A stretch of 64,000 nt of DNA from Flavobacteriaceae bacterium (GCA_024643385.1 JAHEMZ010000004.1:17513-81512); one strand, 5' to 3'. Shown: positions 7,974 to 17,431, counted from the stretch's first letter. Notes: generated from the sequence alone by a model not told the origin. Translations and numbers: made by a program.

Positions 7974-10142
7974 ACCGCCGCCGCCGCCTTCGCAAAGACC
8001 GAAAGCTGCGTTAGCGATTAATTCACCTTCTGCTCCACCACCTGCAGAGGCAATTTCTACAGAAGCAATATTCTCTTCAGCGATATATCCGGCAAACACA
8101 ATAGTAGAACCATTAGGTATCGTAACTGTGATTGTTTCTATCAATCCGCTTGCGCCATAGATATCAAGGTTAACATCTGTTGGTGAACCAATTAACGGCA
8201 AAGCGATATCAACTCCAAAAGCACTTACGTCATCATTTGGAAATTGAATTTCAAGAATATCAACGAAAGTATTAGGTCCAACTAAAACATCCGTATTTCC
8301 GAGGGCTCCTACAGGAATTACCACCGTATCATTATTTGGATCTGTCGGAATTAAAGAACGAACATCAATTCCTTCTTCAATTTCTCCGGCTGGGTAACAG
8401 CTGTTACCACCTGAGTTAATAGGACCGTCGCAAGAAGTAATTGCTCCCGGGCCTCCTGTAAAATCTTCATTGATCAAAGTACCACCAAAGGCAGCCTCGA
8501 AAGAAGCTCTGTCTGTAAATGTACCGGCAGTACATCCACCACCGCCGCCACCAATAGGTGCGCATTCACCCGCAAAATCGTATACGACCTCTCTAATTGG
8601 GTCTGGAACAGACCAAGTACCTGTACCTGCATCAAACTGAACATAAGGTGATCCTTCAACCGGTGTATCATCTGTATACATCCAGAAAACAGTAGGTTGA
8701 TTCGTTGCAGTTCCCATACTAACTTCGATCCAGTAGGTCGTGTCAGAACCGGCATCTCCAGGGAAAGTAAAAGGAGTCACTGCCATGGTCATTTCATATT
8801 GGTCGGCAATCGGGTTGGGAGCCCAAGGTTGTGAACTTAAAACGGTAGGAACAACGGTCTCACTTCCTATCACTGCTCCTGGAAAACCACTTGCATCTTC
8901 ATAATACACAACATTAGCAGTTGTTGGAGGATCGCTTGGTGCCAAAGTAAGGAAATAGGTACTGATATTATCAATTGTGAAATCTTCACCTGTGGCTACT
9001 AAAATATCAGCCGCTGATTTAAAAGCAGAATCTACTGACGATCCTGTACCGCCAGCACCTAAACCTGAAAGTGGATGCTCTTGGTTACAAGCGCCTCCGC
9101 CACCGCCACCACAGCTCGTACAATCACCATAAACTTCTATAGGAGCTCCAAGAGCGGTAGCTGTTCCTGTATCCAATAAAGGACCCCATGTGCCAGCAAG
9201 GGATTGCAATGCATTACCTGTAGTTGATTGACCTAGAATCACTACCGGTGGCTGCCATGGTCCGGAAGCTAAGGTACCTCCCATTTGCCAATCCACCCAA
9301 TAAGTTCCTGCAGGAAGGGATAATCCCGTTGCGTCCACCGTCACTCTATAAATTGCTCTAGTGGTACCAGGATTATCTTCTGCTTGACGATACGCATTGC
9401 TCCATACAGCTGATCCTAAAACATTGGTAACGTCATCACCCCATATAACCGAGCTTCCTCCTACTGAAGGATCACCATCCCAAATTTGAACATTGATTTC
9501 ATTGATGGTTGGAGGGGATGTTGGTGCTCCGGTCTGATAGCCATAAAAAACTAGTTCGGTAACATCATAATCATCTGTAAGAACAATATCCTCTGCGATA
9601 CGATTATTATTAAGAACTTGCATTCCAGCTCCAAGCGTATTCATCCCTAAAGTTACGTTCTCAAGAACACTTAAGTCAGGATTACCGGCAACGTTGAAAT
9701 AAGGTCCACTGGTATAAGCTAAATCTACAAGGCTTCTCGAATGATTAGCCCCATTGTAAGTAGATTGCATATAGGAAACCGGTCCAGACAATAACGTACT
9801 ACCTTCTACCGCATCCACAGCATCTGCTGTAGGTGTTAATACTGTTGTTAACATGACAGGACTCCGTCTTAGAGCACTAATCATGGCTGCAGCAGGATCA
9901 CTAGTTAAAGTAACCGTTTTCTTCGCGTTCGCTCCGGCTGATCTTGCGGCCATTCCTGCGTAAACTTCAGCAGGAACCGCTGAAAAGCTGTCAAATGGAA
10001 GATCGCTCTTGTTTGAAACTTGCTTTTTTATTGGGCTCTTTTTAGCTTTCGTCGGGTATTCGATACTAGGTGTACCCACTCTTTCCTGGCCAAAAGCCAC
10101 AAAGCACAGGAGTAAAGCAATTAATAAGGTAAATTTTTTCAT
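5922..10142 (-). CDS. Giant T9SS-sorted secreted protein with PA domain (paralog 1)
   Basis: A 1,406-residue exported protein. A signal peptide (MKKFTLLIALLLCFVAFGQ) is followed by a short conserved segment containing PAEVYAGMAARSAGANAKK. Unidentified beta-rich modules are separated by polyglycine tracts (coded near 9.1, 8.55 and 7.98 kb). One module begins TDRASFEAAFGG. Within the C-terminal half are a pre-peptidase-like domain (DDCEGALPISCGDS, about 910-1040), a protease-associated (PA) domain (LKRGSCEFGLKALAAQNEGA, about 1125-1245) and the T9SS type A sorting domain (FYPNPTNDIVNLSS to KVIKR). No catalytic motif is visible, so surface adhesin or binding protein is a guess. Residues 724-1406 are identical to paralog 2. 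Confidence 0.9.
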   Translation of the reverse strand: MKKFTLLIALLLCFVAFGQERVGTPSIEYPTKAKKSPIKKQVSNKSDLPFDSFSAVPAEVYAGMAARSAGANAKKTVTLTSDPAAAMISALRRSPVMLTTVLTPTADAVDAVEGSTLLSGPVSYMQSTYNGANHSRSLVDLAYTSGPYFNVAGNPDLSVLENVTLGMNTLGAGMQVLNNNRIAEDIVLTDDYDVTELVFYGYQTGAPTSPPTINEINVQIWDGDPSVGGSSVIWGDDVTNVLGSAVWSNAYRQAEDNPGTTRAIYRVTVDATGLSLPAGTYWVDWQMGGTLASGPWQPPVVILGQSTTGNALQSLAGTWGPLLDTGTATALGAPIEVYGDCTSCGGGGGGACNQEHPLSGLGAGGTGSSVDSAFKSAADILVATGEDFTIDNISTYFLTLAPSDPPTTANVVYYEDASGFPGAVIGSETVVPTVLSSQPWAPNPIADQYEMTMAVTPFTFPGDAGSDTTYWIEVSMGTATNQPTVFWMYTDDTPVEGSPYVQFDAGTGTWSVPDPIREVVYDFAGECAPIGGGGGGCTAGTFTDRASFEAAFGGTLINEDFTGGPGAITSCDGPINSGGNSCYPAGEIEEGIDVRSLIPTDPNNDTVVIPVGALGNTDVLVGPNTFVDILEIQFPNDDVSAFGVDIALPLIGSPTDVNLDIYGASGLIETITVTIPNGSTIVFAGYIAEENIASVEIASAGGGAEGELIANAAFGLCEGGGGGGGCGDFTYENVSPTGNGVPSQIFPDFPDFDSEAVDDVVLPGPDAGELCSLDITGSGAGLPIDPNNTVVLTVYTDNGGVPGSVAFTETFPGSVDADGDGSFTLEPTGAPVLNPNTTYWVSVVAVMEFGVSGQWFWSSADDGNDAAALWQNPGGGFGLCPTWGTFADCTVGGGLGPDLLMSAEFVAVELVTFDDCEGALPISCGDSLLGSSIGATPDNAPDCDTSTQPGVWYKFVDDSGLASNYVLTTCSPNTDYDTKVSVYSGDCNNLVCVAGNDDDPNCPNFQTTVEFSGDGATTYYILVHGFAGATGNFELSLTCECVAPPNDDIADAINLIDVGCPFTDEAVAMPCATLEDGTPSGCDISGANGVWYVFTPELDGFITGTIGTPGDAPGTNLSVNNGPLAGNYSPVAASFGGAIPFTPLTQDAVVVIDDDTTGDPNDACDPIINGGDLNGKFAILKRGSCEFGLKALAAQNEGAVAVVVVNNQPGDPIVMGGGEFGDQVTIPVVMISDVEGNPIIAEILGGNTVNMTLSSDFPGVSSVTFYTAPDESSTEDELVWVDWWQNQCLPSETATIPVVAGQTYYCFVVNSGAVTDIIFDNCQLGVDSNEIEGFAFYPNPTNDIVNLSSVENIEKVALYNILGQKLMDLNVNATTTELNVSNLAAGAYLMEVTVDGQKGTYKVIKR

Positions 10143-10214
10143 GATTTATTATAATAGATTAGTTAATAGAACTTAAAAATATTCAAAAAAAAGGAAACTA
10201 CAAAAGAATAATGA

Positions 10215-12334
10215 AAATGTAAACAATTAAAAAAGCCACCCCGATGAATCGGGATGGCTTCTTATCTATTAATTTGAAAAAATTATCTCTTAATCACCTT
10301 GTAGGTTCCTTTTTGTCCATCTACAGTTACTTCCATAAGGTAAGCACCAGCAGCTAGGTTAGAAACGTTCAACTCAGTGGTAGTTGCATTTACATTAAGA
10401 TCCATAAGTTTTTGACCAAGGATGTTGTAAAGCGCAACTTTCTCAATATTCTCAACTGATGATAAATTAACTATATCGTTCGTTGGGTTTGGATAGAAAG
10501 CAAAGCCTTCGATCTCATTACTGTCTACACCTAACTGACAGTTATCAAAGATGATATCGGTTACTGCACCAGAGTTCACTACGAAACAGTAGTATGTTTG
10601 ACCAGCCACTACAGGAATCGTAGCAGTTTCGCTAGGCAAACACTGGTTTTGCCACCAGTCTACCCACACTAATTCGTCCTCGGTAGAAGACTCATCAGGA
10701 GCGGTATAGAAGGTAACTGAACTAACACCAGGAAAATCAGAAGACAAAGTCATATTAACTGTATTCCCTCCCAATATTTCAGCAATAATCGGGTTACCTT
10801 CAACATCAGAGATCATCACTACAGGTATTGTAACCTGGTCTCCAAATTCTCCACCTCCCATAACGATAGGATCGCCAGGTTGGTTGTTCACAACAACAAC
10901 AGCTACTGCTCCTTCATTCTGTGCAGCCAAGGCCTTAAGTCCAAATTCACAAGAACCTCGTTTTAAAATGGCAAACTTGCCGTTCAAATCTCCACCATTG
11001 ATAATTGGATCACAAGCATCGTTAGGATCACCTGTAGTATCATCATCAATAACAACAACTGCATCTTGCGTTAATGGAGTAAATGGTATTGCTCCACCAA
11101 AACTAGCCGCTACAGGAGAATAATTACCTGCTAAAGGTCCATTATTTACACTCAAGTTCGTTCCTGGAGCATCTCCTGGAGTACCAATAGTTCCGGTAAT
11201 GAATCCATCCAATTCAGGAGTGAATACATACCATACACCGTTTGCACCGCTGATATCACAACCAGATGGAGTACCATCTTCTAAGGTGGCACAAGGCATA
11301 GCTACAGCCTCATCGGTAAATGGACATCCTACATCAATCAAATTGATCGCATCTGCAATATCATCGTTCGGTGGGGCAACACATTCACATGTGAGAGATA
11401 ACTCAAAGTTTCCGGTGGCACCGGCAAATCCATGAACTAAGATATAGTAAGTAGTCGCTCCATCACCAGAGAACTCAACTGTAGTCTGGAAATTAGGACA
11501 ATTTGGATCGTCATCATTACCAGCCACACAAACTAGATTATTACAATCGCCTGAATAAACAGATACTTTTGTATCATAGTCGGTATTTGGACTACATGTA
11601 GTAAGAACGTAGTTTGAAGCTAGACCGGAATCATCCACAAACTTATACCATACACCCGGTTGAGTCGAAGTATCACAATCAGGAGCATTGTCAGGAGTAG
11701 CTCCAATACTAGATCCTAGAAGTGAATCCCCACAACTAATCGGTAAAGCTCCCTCACAGTCGTCGAAAGTAACTAATTCAACAGCTACGAATTCAGCTGA
11801 CATTAATAGGTCTGGACCTAATCCACCACCTACGGTACAATCAGCAAAAGTTCCCCATGTAGGACACAATCCGAATCCTCCACCCGGGTTTTGCCAAAGA
11901 GCCGCCGCATCATTTCCATCATCAGCACTAGACCAGAACCACTGTCCGGAAACTCCAAACTCCATAACAGCAACAACACTTACCCAATAGGTTGTATTAG
12001 GGTTTAAAACAGGAGCTCCTGTTGGCTCTAAAGTAAATGAACCATCACCATCAGCATCAACACTTCCTGGGAAAGTTTCTGTAAATGCCACTGAACCAGG
12101 TACACCTCCGTTATCAGTATACACAGTAAGAACAACTGTGTTATTTGGATCAATAGGAAGACCTGCTCCTGAACCTGTAATATCTAAAGAACAAAGCTCT
12201 CCTGCATCTGGGCCAGGTAATACTACATCATCTACAGCTTCTGAATCGAAATCTGGGAAATCAGGGAAGATTTGTGAAGGAACGCCATTACCTGTTGGAG
12301 AAACATTCTCGTAAGTAAAATCGCCACAGCCTCC
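10215..12334. repeat. Direct repeat copy B, 2,120 bp, identical to 5854-7973
   Basis: This is the second copy of the block, in the same orientation, covering the 3' end of the upstream T9SS paralog plus its terminator. Complete identity over third codon positions and the non-coding terminator, while the neighbouring modules are strongly diverged, points to recent gene conversion or replacement rather than protein-level conservation. Confidence 0.95.
10233..10260 (-). terminator. Rho-independent terminator of the second T9SS gene
   Basis: The same 13-bp stem and T run as at 5872-5899, offset by 4,361 bp and part of the duplicated block. It lies between the two paralogous genes and should separate their transcripts. 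Confidence 0.9.
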
Positions 12335-14683
12335 GCCGCCGCCGCCGCCTCCGGCACATTCACCAAATGCGATATTTCCAATTAATTCAACGTTTGCACC
12401 AGATAAATCTTCCAGTTCTACACTGACAATTGTTTCAGAGGCGATATAACCCCAAAACGATTCCGGATTGGTACCGTTTACAGATTGGGTATCAATTAAT
12501 CCACCCACTCCAAAAATTCGCACTTCAACCGGACCTGTTCCTAGTAAAGTAACAAGGTCGAAACCAAAGGAGTTTACATCATTGTTAGGGAAGTTAATGA
12601 TGGTATAATCAAGAAAAGCATTAGAACCAACTACAGGAATGGTATTTCCAAATCCATCTGCAGGATCTACATAGACTGTTTGATCCCCTGCCGAATTATT
12701 GGAGGTAATCTCGATTCCGGGTAAAATTTCTCCCGCCGGGAAACAAGAATCCCCTGCTTCACTAATCACTAAACCACATTGTGAAAGAAATCCGGGTCCA
12801 CCCGCTAAATCTTCCACCGGTAAAGCGCCAGCTTCAGCGTCAAAAGATGCTCGATCGGTATAAACACCGGTCGCACATCCGCCACCGCCACCGCCGCCGC
12901 CGGCGTCTGGCATACCAACCCAAGCCATTTGGGTTAAGTCTGGAACATTGATTGCTCCAACTAAAGTAGTCGCACCAGTTGCAGTATCAACTGATCTCCA
13001 TTCAGCAGTGAATGCTACAGCATTAAAAGCAGCAGTAAATAATTGGTCTGAATTTACATCATAGGTCATTCCTTGACCAAAATTTAAATCAATACCGGTA
13101 GAACCCACCAATGTATGGGCACCGGTAGCTAAATCAACAGCCCAAAGGCTATCGTCAACAACATCGGTTAAATAACCTACACCCGATGCATCAATAGCAA
13201 AAGTAACAGCTGCGGTACTTCCATTGTCAGTACCTACCAATGTTCCGGTTACTGTTCCAAGGTCAATGACACTTAATGAAACGTTGGTTCCAAAAACACC
13301 TGAAAGACCATATAAAGTTCCCGTGGATGGGTCAAATTCCATACCTACCCAACTACCTCCACCCGGAGCAGTAACATTCCCTAAGGAAGTATATACACCC
13401 GTAGCAAGATCAATACTATATAATGTATTTGTGCTCGAAGTTATTGCGTATCCGGTAGTACCATCCCCATTAGGATCGATGGCGCCAGCACCTTCAAAAT
13501 CACCATTTGGATCATTAGGAGAATTTGCTATTTGTGTATAAACAGCTGGAGCTGCACTTTCAAAGGAACCAAAAGTTATTGTTTGGCTTTCATAGCCATA
13601 GGCAGTTGGAATACCGCCACCGCCGCCACCGCCGGCTTCGTCTCCTACAATATTCATAACAAATGAATTTGGTAATCCAAATGCAGCTAGTAAATCTGTT
13701 GGTACAACTGCGCCACAATCAGGGGCTAAAATCCATGAAGGACCTGTTTGACCAAGTGTATTACACCCTAAAAAGAAGCTGGTTACACCATCTCCTTCTA
13801 TACTAATTTCGTAAACTAAATTATCCCCAAAAGGTATTGTTGCAGCAATAGGTATTGAAACTATAGTACCTGCAGCAGCCGGAGTAAGGGTCTGAGTCAC
13901 AGAATTCTGAAGTGTTAATACACCTCCGGGAAATGCTCCTACTAAAGACCAAATATTAACGGTTACATCAAAATTACCACTAATGGTTTCAACTCCAAAT
14001 TCAGCACTCGTTACCTCAAAATCAGTCGTTACTCCAAAGTCATCATCTAAATCAAAATCTCTAAAAAAGCTATTGTTTAGAGCAGTACCATTATTACAAG
14101 TAATCCCGTCTCCAGGTGTAATGGTTTGAGACACACTATGTGTAATGGTAACAGGCATTCTATTGTTACCACTGTTGGTTTTCGCCGTTGAAGTACCGGC
14201 AGGTCCATTGAAAATTGGAGATCCAGATCGACCATCCAAATTAGTGAACGCTAAATTTGGCTCTACATTAGACACATCTGTGATAATTTTTCTAGAACCG
14301 AAATAAGCTCTTAACATTTGAGCTTCTTCCATCGAAAAATAATCAGAGACGTTACCGGTCTGAGAACCAAGATTATTGTATTTGTTCACTACAGCCTGCA
14401 TCTTAGGGGATTGATCCTCTAATTTATTGACGGCGACTTTAGATGAAACAGAAACAGTTTTCTTTGCGTTTGCTCCGGCTGATCTTGCGGCCATTCCGGC
14501 ATAAACTTCAGCAGGAACCGAAGTCAAACTCTGGTAAGGCAAAGAAACTTGGTTTGTCGCTTGTTTTTTAACCGGGCTCTTTTTAGCTTTTGTCGGGTAT
14601 TCGATACTAGGCGTACCCACTCTTTCCTGGCCAAAAGCAACAAAGCACAGGAGTAAAGCAATTAATAAGGTAAATTTTTTCAT
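10283..14683 (-). CDS. Giant T9SS-sorted secreted protein with PA domain (paralog 2)
   Basis: A 1,466-residue exported protein with nearly the same signal peptide and first 37 or so residues as paralog 1, and the same PAEVYAGMAARSAGANAKK segment. It then diverges: a module around residues 100-350 ends before a polyglycine tract near 13.62 kb. Next is a repeat-rich, propeller-like region (SIDLATGVYTSLGNV, AVDLATGAHTLVGSTG, SVDTATGATTLVGA). A second polyglycine tract near 12.89 kb leads to a TDRASFDAEAGA module related to that of paralog 1, and a third (12.33-12.35 kb) to residues 784-1466, identical to paralog 1 (pre-peptidase-like, PA and sorting domains). No enzyme motif is seen. Confidence 0.9.
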   Translation of the reverse strand: MKKFTLLIALLLCFVAFGQERVGTPSIEYPTKAKKSPVKKQATNQVSLPYQSLTSVPAEVYAGMAARSAGANAKKTVSVSSKVAVNKLEDQSPKMQAVVNKYNNLGSQTGNVSDYFSMEEAQMLRAYFGSRKIITDVSNVEPNLAFTNLDGRSGSPIFNGPAGTSTAKTNSGNNRMPVTITHSVSQTITPGDGITCNNGTALNNSFFRDFDLDDDFGVTTDFEVTSAEFGVETISGNFDVTVNIWSLVGAFPGGVLTLQNSVTQTLTPAAAGTIVSIPIAATIPFGDNLVYEISIEGDGVTSFFLGCNTLGQTGPSWILAPDCGAVVPTDLLAAFGLPNSFVMNIVGDEAGGGGGGGIPTAYGYESQTITFGSFESAAPAVYTQIANSPNDPNGDFEGAGAIDPNGDGTTGYAITSSTNTLYSIDLATGVYTSLGNVTAPGGGSWVGMEFDPSTGTLYGLSGVFGTNVSLSVIDLGTVTGTLVGTDNGSTAAVTFAIDASGVGYLTDVVDDSLWAVDLATGAHTLVGSTGIDLNFGQGMTYDVNSDQLFTAAFNAVAFTAEWRSVDTATGATTLVGAINVPDLTQMAWVGMPDAGGGGGGGGCATGVYTDRASFDAEAGALPVEDLAGGPGFLSQCGLVISEAGDSCFPAGEILPGIEITSNNSAGDQTVYVDPADGFGNTIPVVGSNAFLDYTIINFPNNDVNSFGFDLVTLLGTGPVEVRIFGVGGLIDTQSVNGTNPESFWGYIASETIVSVELEDLSGANVELIGNIAFGECAGGGGGGGGCGDFTYENVSPTGNGVPSQIFPDFPDFDSEAVDDVVLPGPDAGELCSLDITGSGAGLPIDPNNTVVLTVYTDNGGVPGSVAFTETFPGSVDADGDGSFTLEPTGAPVLNPNTTYWVSVVAVMEFGVSGQWFWSSADDGNDAAALWQNPGGGFGLCPTWGTFADCTVGGGLGPDLLMSAEFVAVELVTFDDCEGALPISCGDSLLGSSIGATPDNAPDCDTSTQPGVWYKFVDDSGLASNYVLTTCSPNTDYDTKVSVYSGDCNNLVCVAGNDDDPNCPNFQTTVEFSGDGATTYYILVHGFAGATGNFELSLTCECVAPPNDDIADAINLIDVGCPFTDEAVAMPCATLEDGTPSGCDISGANGVWYVFTPELDGFITGTIGTPGDAPGTNLSVNNGPLAGNYSPVAASFGGAIPFTPLTQDAVVVIDDDTTGDPNDACDPIINGGDLNGKFAILKRGSCEFGLKALAAQNEGAVAVVVVNNQPGDPIVMGGGEFGDQVTIPVVMISDVEGNPIIAEILGGNTVNMTLSSDFPGVSSVTFYTAPDESSTEDELVWVDWWQNQCLPSETATIPVVAGQTYYCFVVNSGAVTDIIFDNCQLGVDSNEIEGFAFYPNPTNDIVNLSSVENIEKVALYNILGQKLMDLNVNATTTELNVSNLAAGAYLMEVTVDGQKGTYKVIKR

Positions 14684-14800
14684 AATTTATATTAATAGAT
14701 TAGTTAATAATATATAAAAATATTCAAAAAAAAGGGAAACTAAAAAGTTTTTCATATAACATTTTAGGAAATTTTTAAGAAAAATAAATAAAAGAAAAAA

Positions 14801-14820
14801 AGTCTACAGTACTGTAGACT
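14801..14820. terminator. Bidirectional terminator hairpin after fabI
   Basis: AGTCTACAGTACTGTAGACT is a perfect 20-base palindrome with a run of A before it and TTTTT after it. On the minus strand it gives a hairpin plus T-rich tail and would end the transcript from fabI (stop at 14849) before the T9SS genes. Confidence 0.85.
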
Positions 14821-14848
14821 TTTTGTCGATAAAATAGTGACTTTTATC

Positions 14849-15661
14849 TTATTTCATAAAGGCTTCCATCACTTCATTGCTCACCCCCATATTAGAAAAT
14901 CCTCCATCATTATACAAGTTTTGCAGCGTTACTCTTTTGGTTAGATCGCTAAAGAGGGAAACGGTATAATTGGCGCAATCCAAGGCAGTGGCATTTCCCA
15001 ATGGTGACATTTTTTCCGCGTAGGCAATAAATCCATCAAATCCCTTCACCCCTTGCCCGGCCGTGGTCGGCGTAGGTGATTGCGAAATAGTATTTACTCT
15101 TACTTTTTTATCCTTTCCGAAGAAATAACCGAAACTTCGAGCGATCGATTCCAAATAGGCTTTATTATCAGCCATATCATTATAGTCCGGAAAAACTCTT
15201 TGTGCCGCCATATAGGTTAGGGCGACAATACTGCCCCATTCATTCATGGCGTCTTTTTTATACAACACCTGCATGGTCTTGTGAAACGACAGCGCTGACA
15301 CGTCCCATCCTTTTTCTGTCCAATCATAATTTTGATCGGTATAGTGTTTTCCTTTTCGCACATTTACCGACATTCCTATGGAATGCAATACGAAATCCAA
15401 TTTTCCACCTAAATGTTCCACAGCCTGATTTACCAAGTTCTCCAGATCTTCCATATTTGTTGCATCCGCCGGAACGATCATCGAATTGGTCTTCTCTGCT
15501 AAGGCATTAATTTGGCCCATACGCATGGCGATAGGTGCATTGGTTAATACAAAAGATCCACCTTCTTCATGCACTCTTTCCGCTGTTTTCCATGCGATAG
15601 AATTTTCATCTAAAGCTCCAAAAATGATTCCTCTTTTTCCTTTTAATAAATTATAAGCCAT
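14849..15661 (-). CDS. fabI: Enoyl-[acyl-carrier-protein] reductase (NADH), FabI type
   Basis: FabI reduces trans-2-enoyl-ACP, the last step of each fatty acid elongation cycle. The 270-residue short-chain-dehydrogenase-fold protein has the cofactor-binding start GKRGIIFGALDENSIAW, DFVLHSIGMS, and active-site residues Y150, Y160 and K167 (Y-x6-K in DYNDMADNKAYL), the FabI spacing rather than the usual SDR Y-x3-K. The end TLQNLYNDGGFSNMGV is typical of the family. It lies 36 bp after recN and may be the last gene of the bamD operon, or have its own promoter. Confidence 0.95.
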   Translation of the reverse strand: MAYNLLKGKRGIIFGALDENSIAWKTAERVHEEGGSFVLTNAPIAMRMGQINALAEKTNSMIVPADATNMEDLENLVNQAVEHLGGKLDFVLHSIGMSVNVRKGKHYTDQNYDWTEKGWDVSALSFHKTMQVLYKKDAMNEWGSIVALTYMAAQRVFPDYNDMADNKAYLESIARSFGYFFGKDKKVRVNTISQSPTPTTAGQGVKGFDGFIAYAEKMSPLGNATALDCANYTVSLFSDLTKRVTLQNLYNDGGFSNMGVSNEVMEAFMK

Positions 15662-15697
15662 TGATTTTTCGGTTTAATTAGTACTTGTAAATATACA

Positions 15698-17350
15698 TTA
15701 ATTCAATAATTGTTTTGCATGAATAAGTGCCGAATCACTAACAGCACTTCCACCGATCATCTGCGCAATTTCATGAATTCGTTCTTCCTGCGTCAAATCT
15801 TTTATCAACGTGCGGGTCATCCCCTGGTCATCGGCCTTATATACTTTCTTATGAAAATCACCTTTGGCCGCTGTTTGTGGTAAGTGTGTAATAGTGAATA
15901 ATTGCACTGTTTTGCTCATCCGCGAAAGAATAGTGGCCATTTTATACGCTACCTCTCCCGACACTCCTGTATCGATCTCATCAAATATAATCGTTGGCAA
16001 CTCTTTGTGTTCAGCCAGTATCGCTTTAACTACCAGCATCACACGACTCATTTCCCCTCCGGAAGCCACTTTTTCAATGGGGCCCATTTTAACCCCCTTA
16101 TTTGCGGAAAATAAAACCGTCAAGGTATCACTTCCTATATTGCGAAAGGTGTTGGATGGCCTTAGCTGAAATTCAAAATTAGCGAACGGCAATCCCAACT
16201 CTGCCAACAAAGTTTTCAATTTTTCTTCTAACTCCGGGATATATTTTAAACGTCGCTCCGATACTAATTTCGCCTTGACCCTCATTTGTTCTTCCAAGGC
16301 AACCACTTCTTTTTCCAACGAAATAATTTTATCATCCAAGGTGGAAAAATTCTCAATTATCGATGCCAACTTATCCTCAAGTTCCTGCAGTTCTTTGACC
16401 GAAGAAACCAAATGCTTTTGCTGTAATCGATAAATATTCTGAAGCTTTTGATGGACCTCATGAAGCGATTGAGGATCGACTTCCAATTCGGAAACCGACG
16501 ATTCTATCTCCTCTGTGATATCTTGTAATTCGATAGAAATGCTATTTAATCGCGCCCATAATTGTTCATACTCGGTTCCGTAAGGTTGGATCTTATGCAA
16601 TAAATTTCGAACGTATTGAATTTGGTCTATTCCCCCCGTTTCTTCCTGCAATAACAACTGAAGAGAATGTGTCAAGGTTTCCTGGATCTCCTCAACATTA
16701 TTTAACTTTTCATACCTCTCTTCCAAAGCTAGCTGATCAATGTCAGCCAGTTTGGCCTCTTTTAATTCCTGAAAAATGAATTGGTTATAATCGTATTCTC
16801 GTAAGGCCTCAGCACGTTCCGTTTTCAATCGCTCGCATAATGAGGATTGACCTTTAAATTGCTGATAAGCCAATTGATAATCACTCAAGAGATCATTCGA
16901 TCCGGCAACGGCATCCACAATGGACATTTGGTAAGATTCAGAAGTAAGTCGGATGGTATCATTTTGATTGTGGACATCAATGAGAAAATCTCCGACTACT
17001 TGAAGTTGCTGAAGGGTTACCGGGGTGTCATTAACAAAGGCTCTGGACTTGCCATTTGGCAATAATTCCCGCCGAATAATGGTTTCGTCCTCATAATCCA
17101 TGTCGTTCTTTTCGAATAGTTCGCGAAGACCATAGGGCTTTAAGATGAACTCCCCTTCCACCACACATTTTAAAGAGGAATCTCTGGCAGCAGTTAGATC
17201 CGCCCTTTTCCCGAGTACTAATCCCAATGCATTCAGCAGAATGGTTTTACCCGCACCGGTTTCCCCTGTAATCACCGTCAATCCTTTATTAAAGGATACT
17301 TTGATGTCCTCAATAAGCGCGTAATTTTTTATTGTTAGCGTTGTGATCAA
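15698..17350 (-). CDS. recN: DNA repair protein RecN
   Basis: An SMC-like ATPase of 550 residues acting in double-strand break repair and recombination. MITTLTIKNYALIEDI leads into the Walker A motif TGETGAGKT (about residues 28-36). A long coiled-coil middle (about 160-380) contains many charged heptads, and the C-terminal half has the signature region KVASGGEMSRVMLVVKAIL with Walker B PTIIFDEIDTGVSGEVA. The start codon is TTG at 17350, which gives the expected RecN N-terminus. It is 81 bp downstream of porD. Confidence 0.95.
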   Translation of the reverse strand: MITTLTIKNYALIEDIKVSFNKGLTVITGETGAGKTILLNALGLVLGKRADLTAARDSSLKCVVEGEFILKPYGLRELFEKNDMDYEDETIIRRELLPNGKSRAFVNDTPVTLQQLQVVGDFLIDVHNQNDTIRLTSESYQMSIVDAVAGSNDLLSDYQLAYQQFKGQSSLCERLKTERAEALREYDYNQFIFQELKEAKLADIDQLALEERYEKLNNVEEIQETLTHSLQLLLQEETGGIDQIQYVRNLLHKIQPYGTEYEQLWARLNSISIELQDITEEIESSVSELEVDPQSLHEVHQKLQNIYRLQQKHLVSSVKELQELEDKLASIIENFSTLDDKIISLEKEVVALEEQMRVKAKLVSERRLKYIPELEEKLKTLLAELGLPFANFEFQLRPSNTFRNIGSDTLTVLFSANKGVKMGPIEKVASGGEMSRVMLVVKAILAEHKELPTIIFDEIDTGVSGEVAYKMATILSRMSKTVQLFTITHLPQTAAKGDFHKKVYKADDQGMTRTLIKDLTQEERIHEIAQMIGGSAVSDSALIHAKQLLN

Positions 17351-17431
17351 TACTAAAAATGAGATAAGTAACCAATGATATAAGCTAACCCCTAAAATAG
17401 GCGAGAAATGTTATTTCAACAAATAAAATAA

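Noticed and set aside
7968..7992. Short ccg/gcc repeat tracts considered as a CRISPR-like or other repeat array
   Set aside because: They are runs of glycine codons without unique spacers, in frame within a gene.
5854..12334. Insertion sequence or transposon as the cause of the 2.1-kb repeat
   Set aside because: No transposase, terminal inverted repeats or target-site duplications are present; the block is the end of a gene plus its terminator in tandem order.
13224..13541. Plus-strand reading frame of 105 codons in the second T9SS gene
   Set aside because: Shadow of the Gly/Thr-rich minus-strand coding sequence; low-complexity product without family match.
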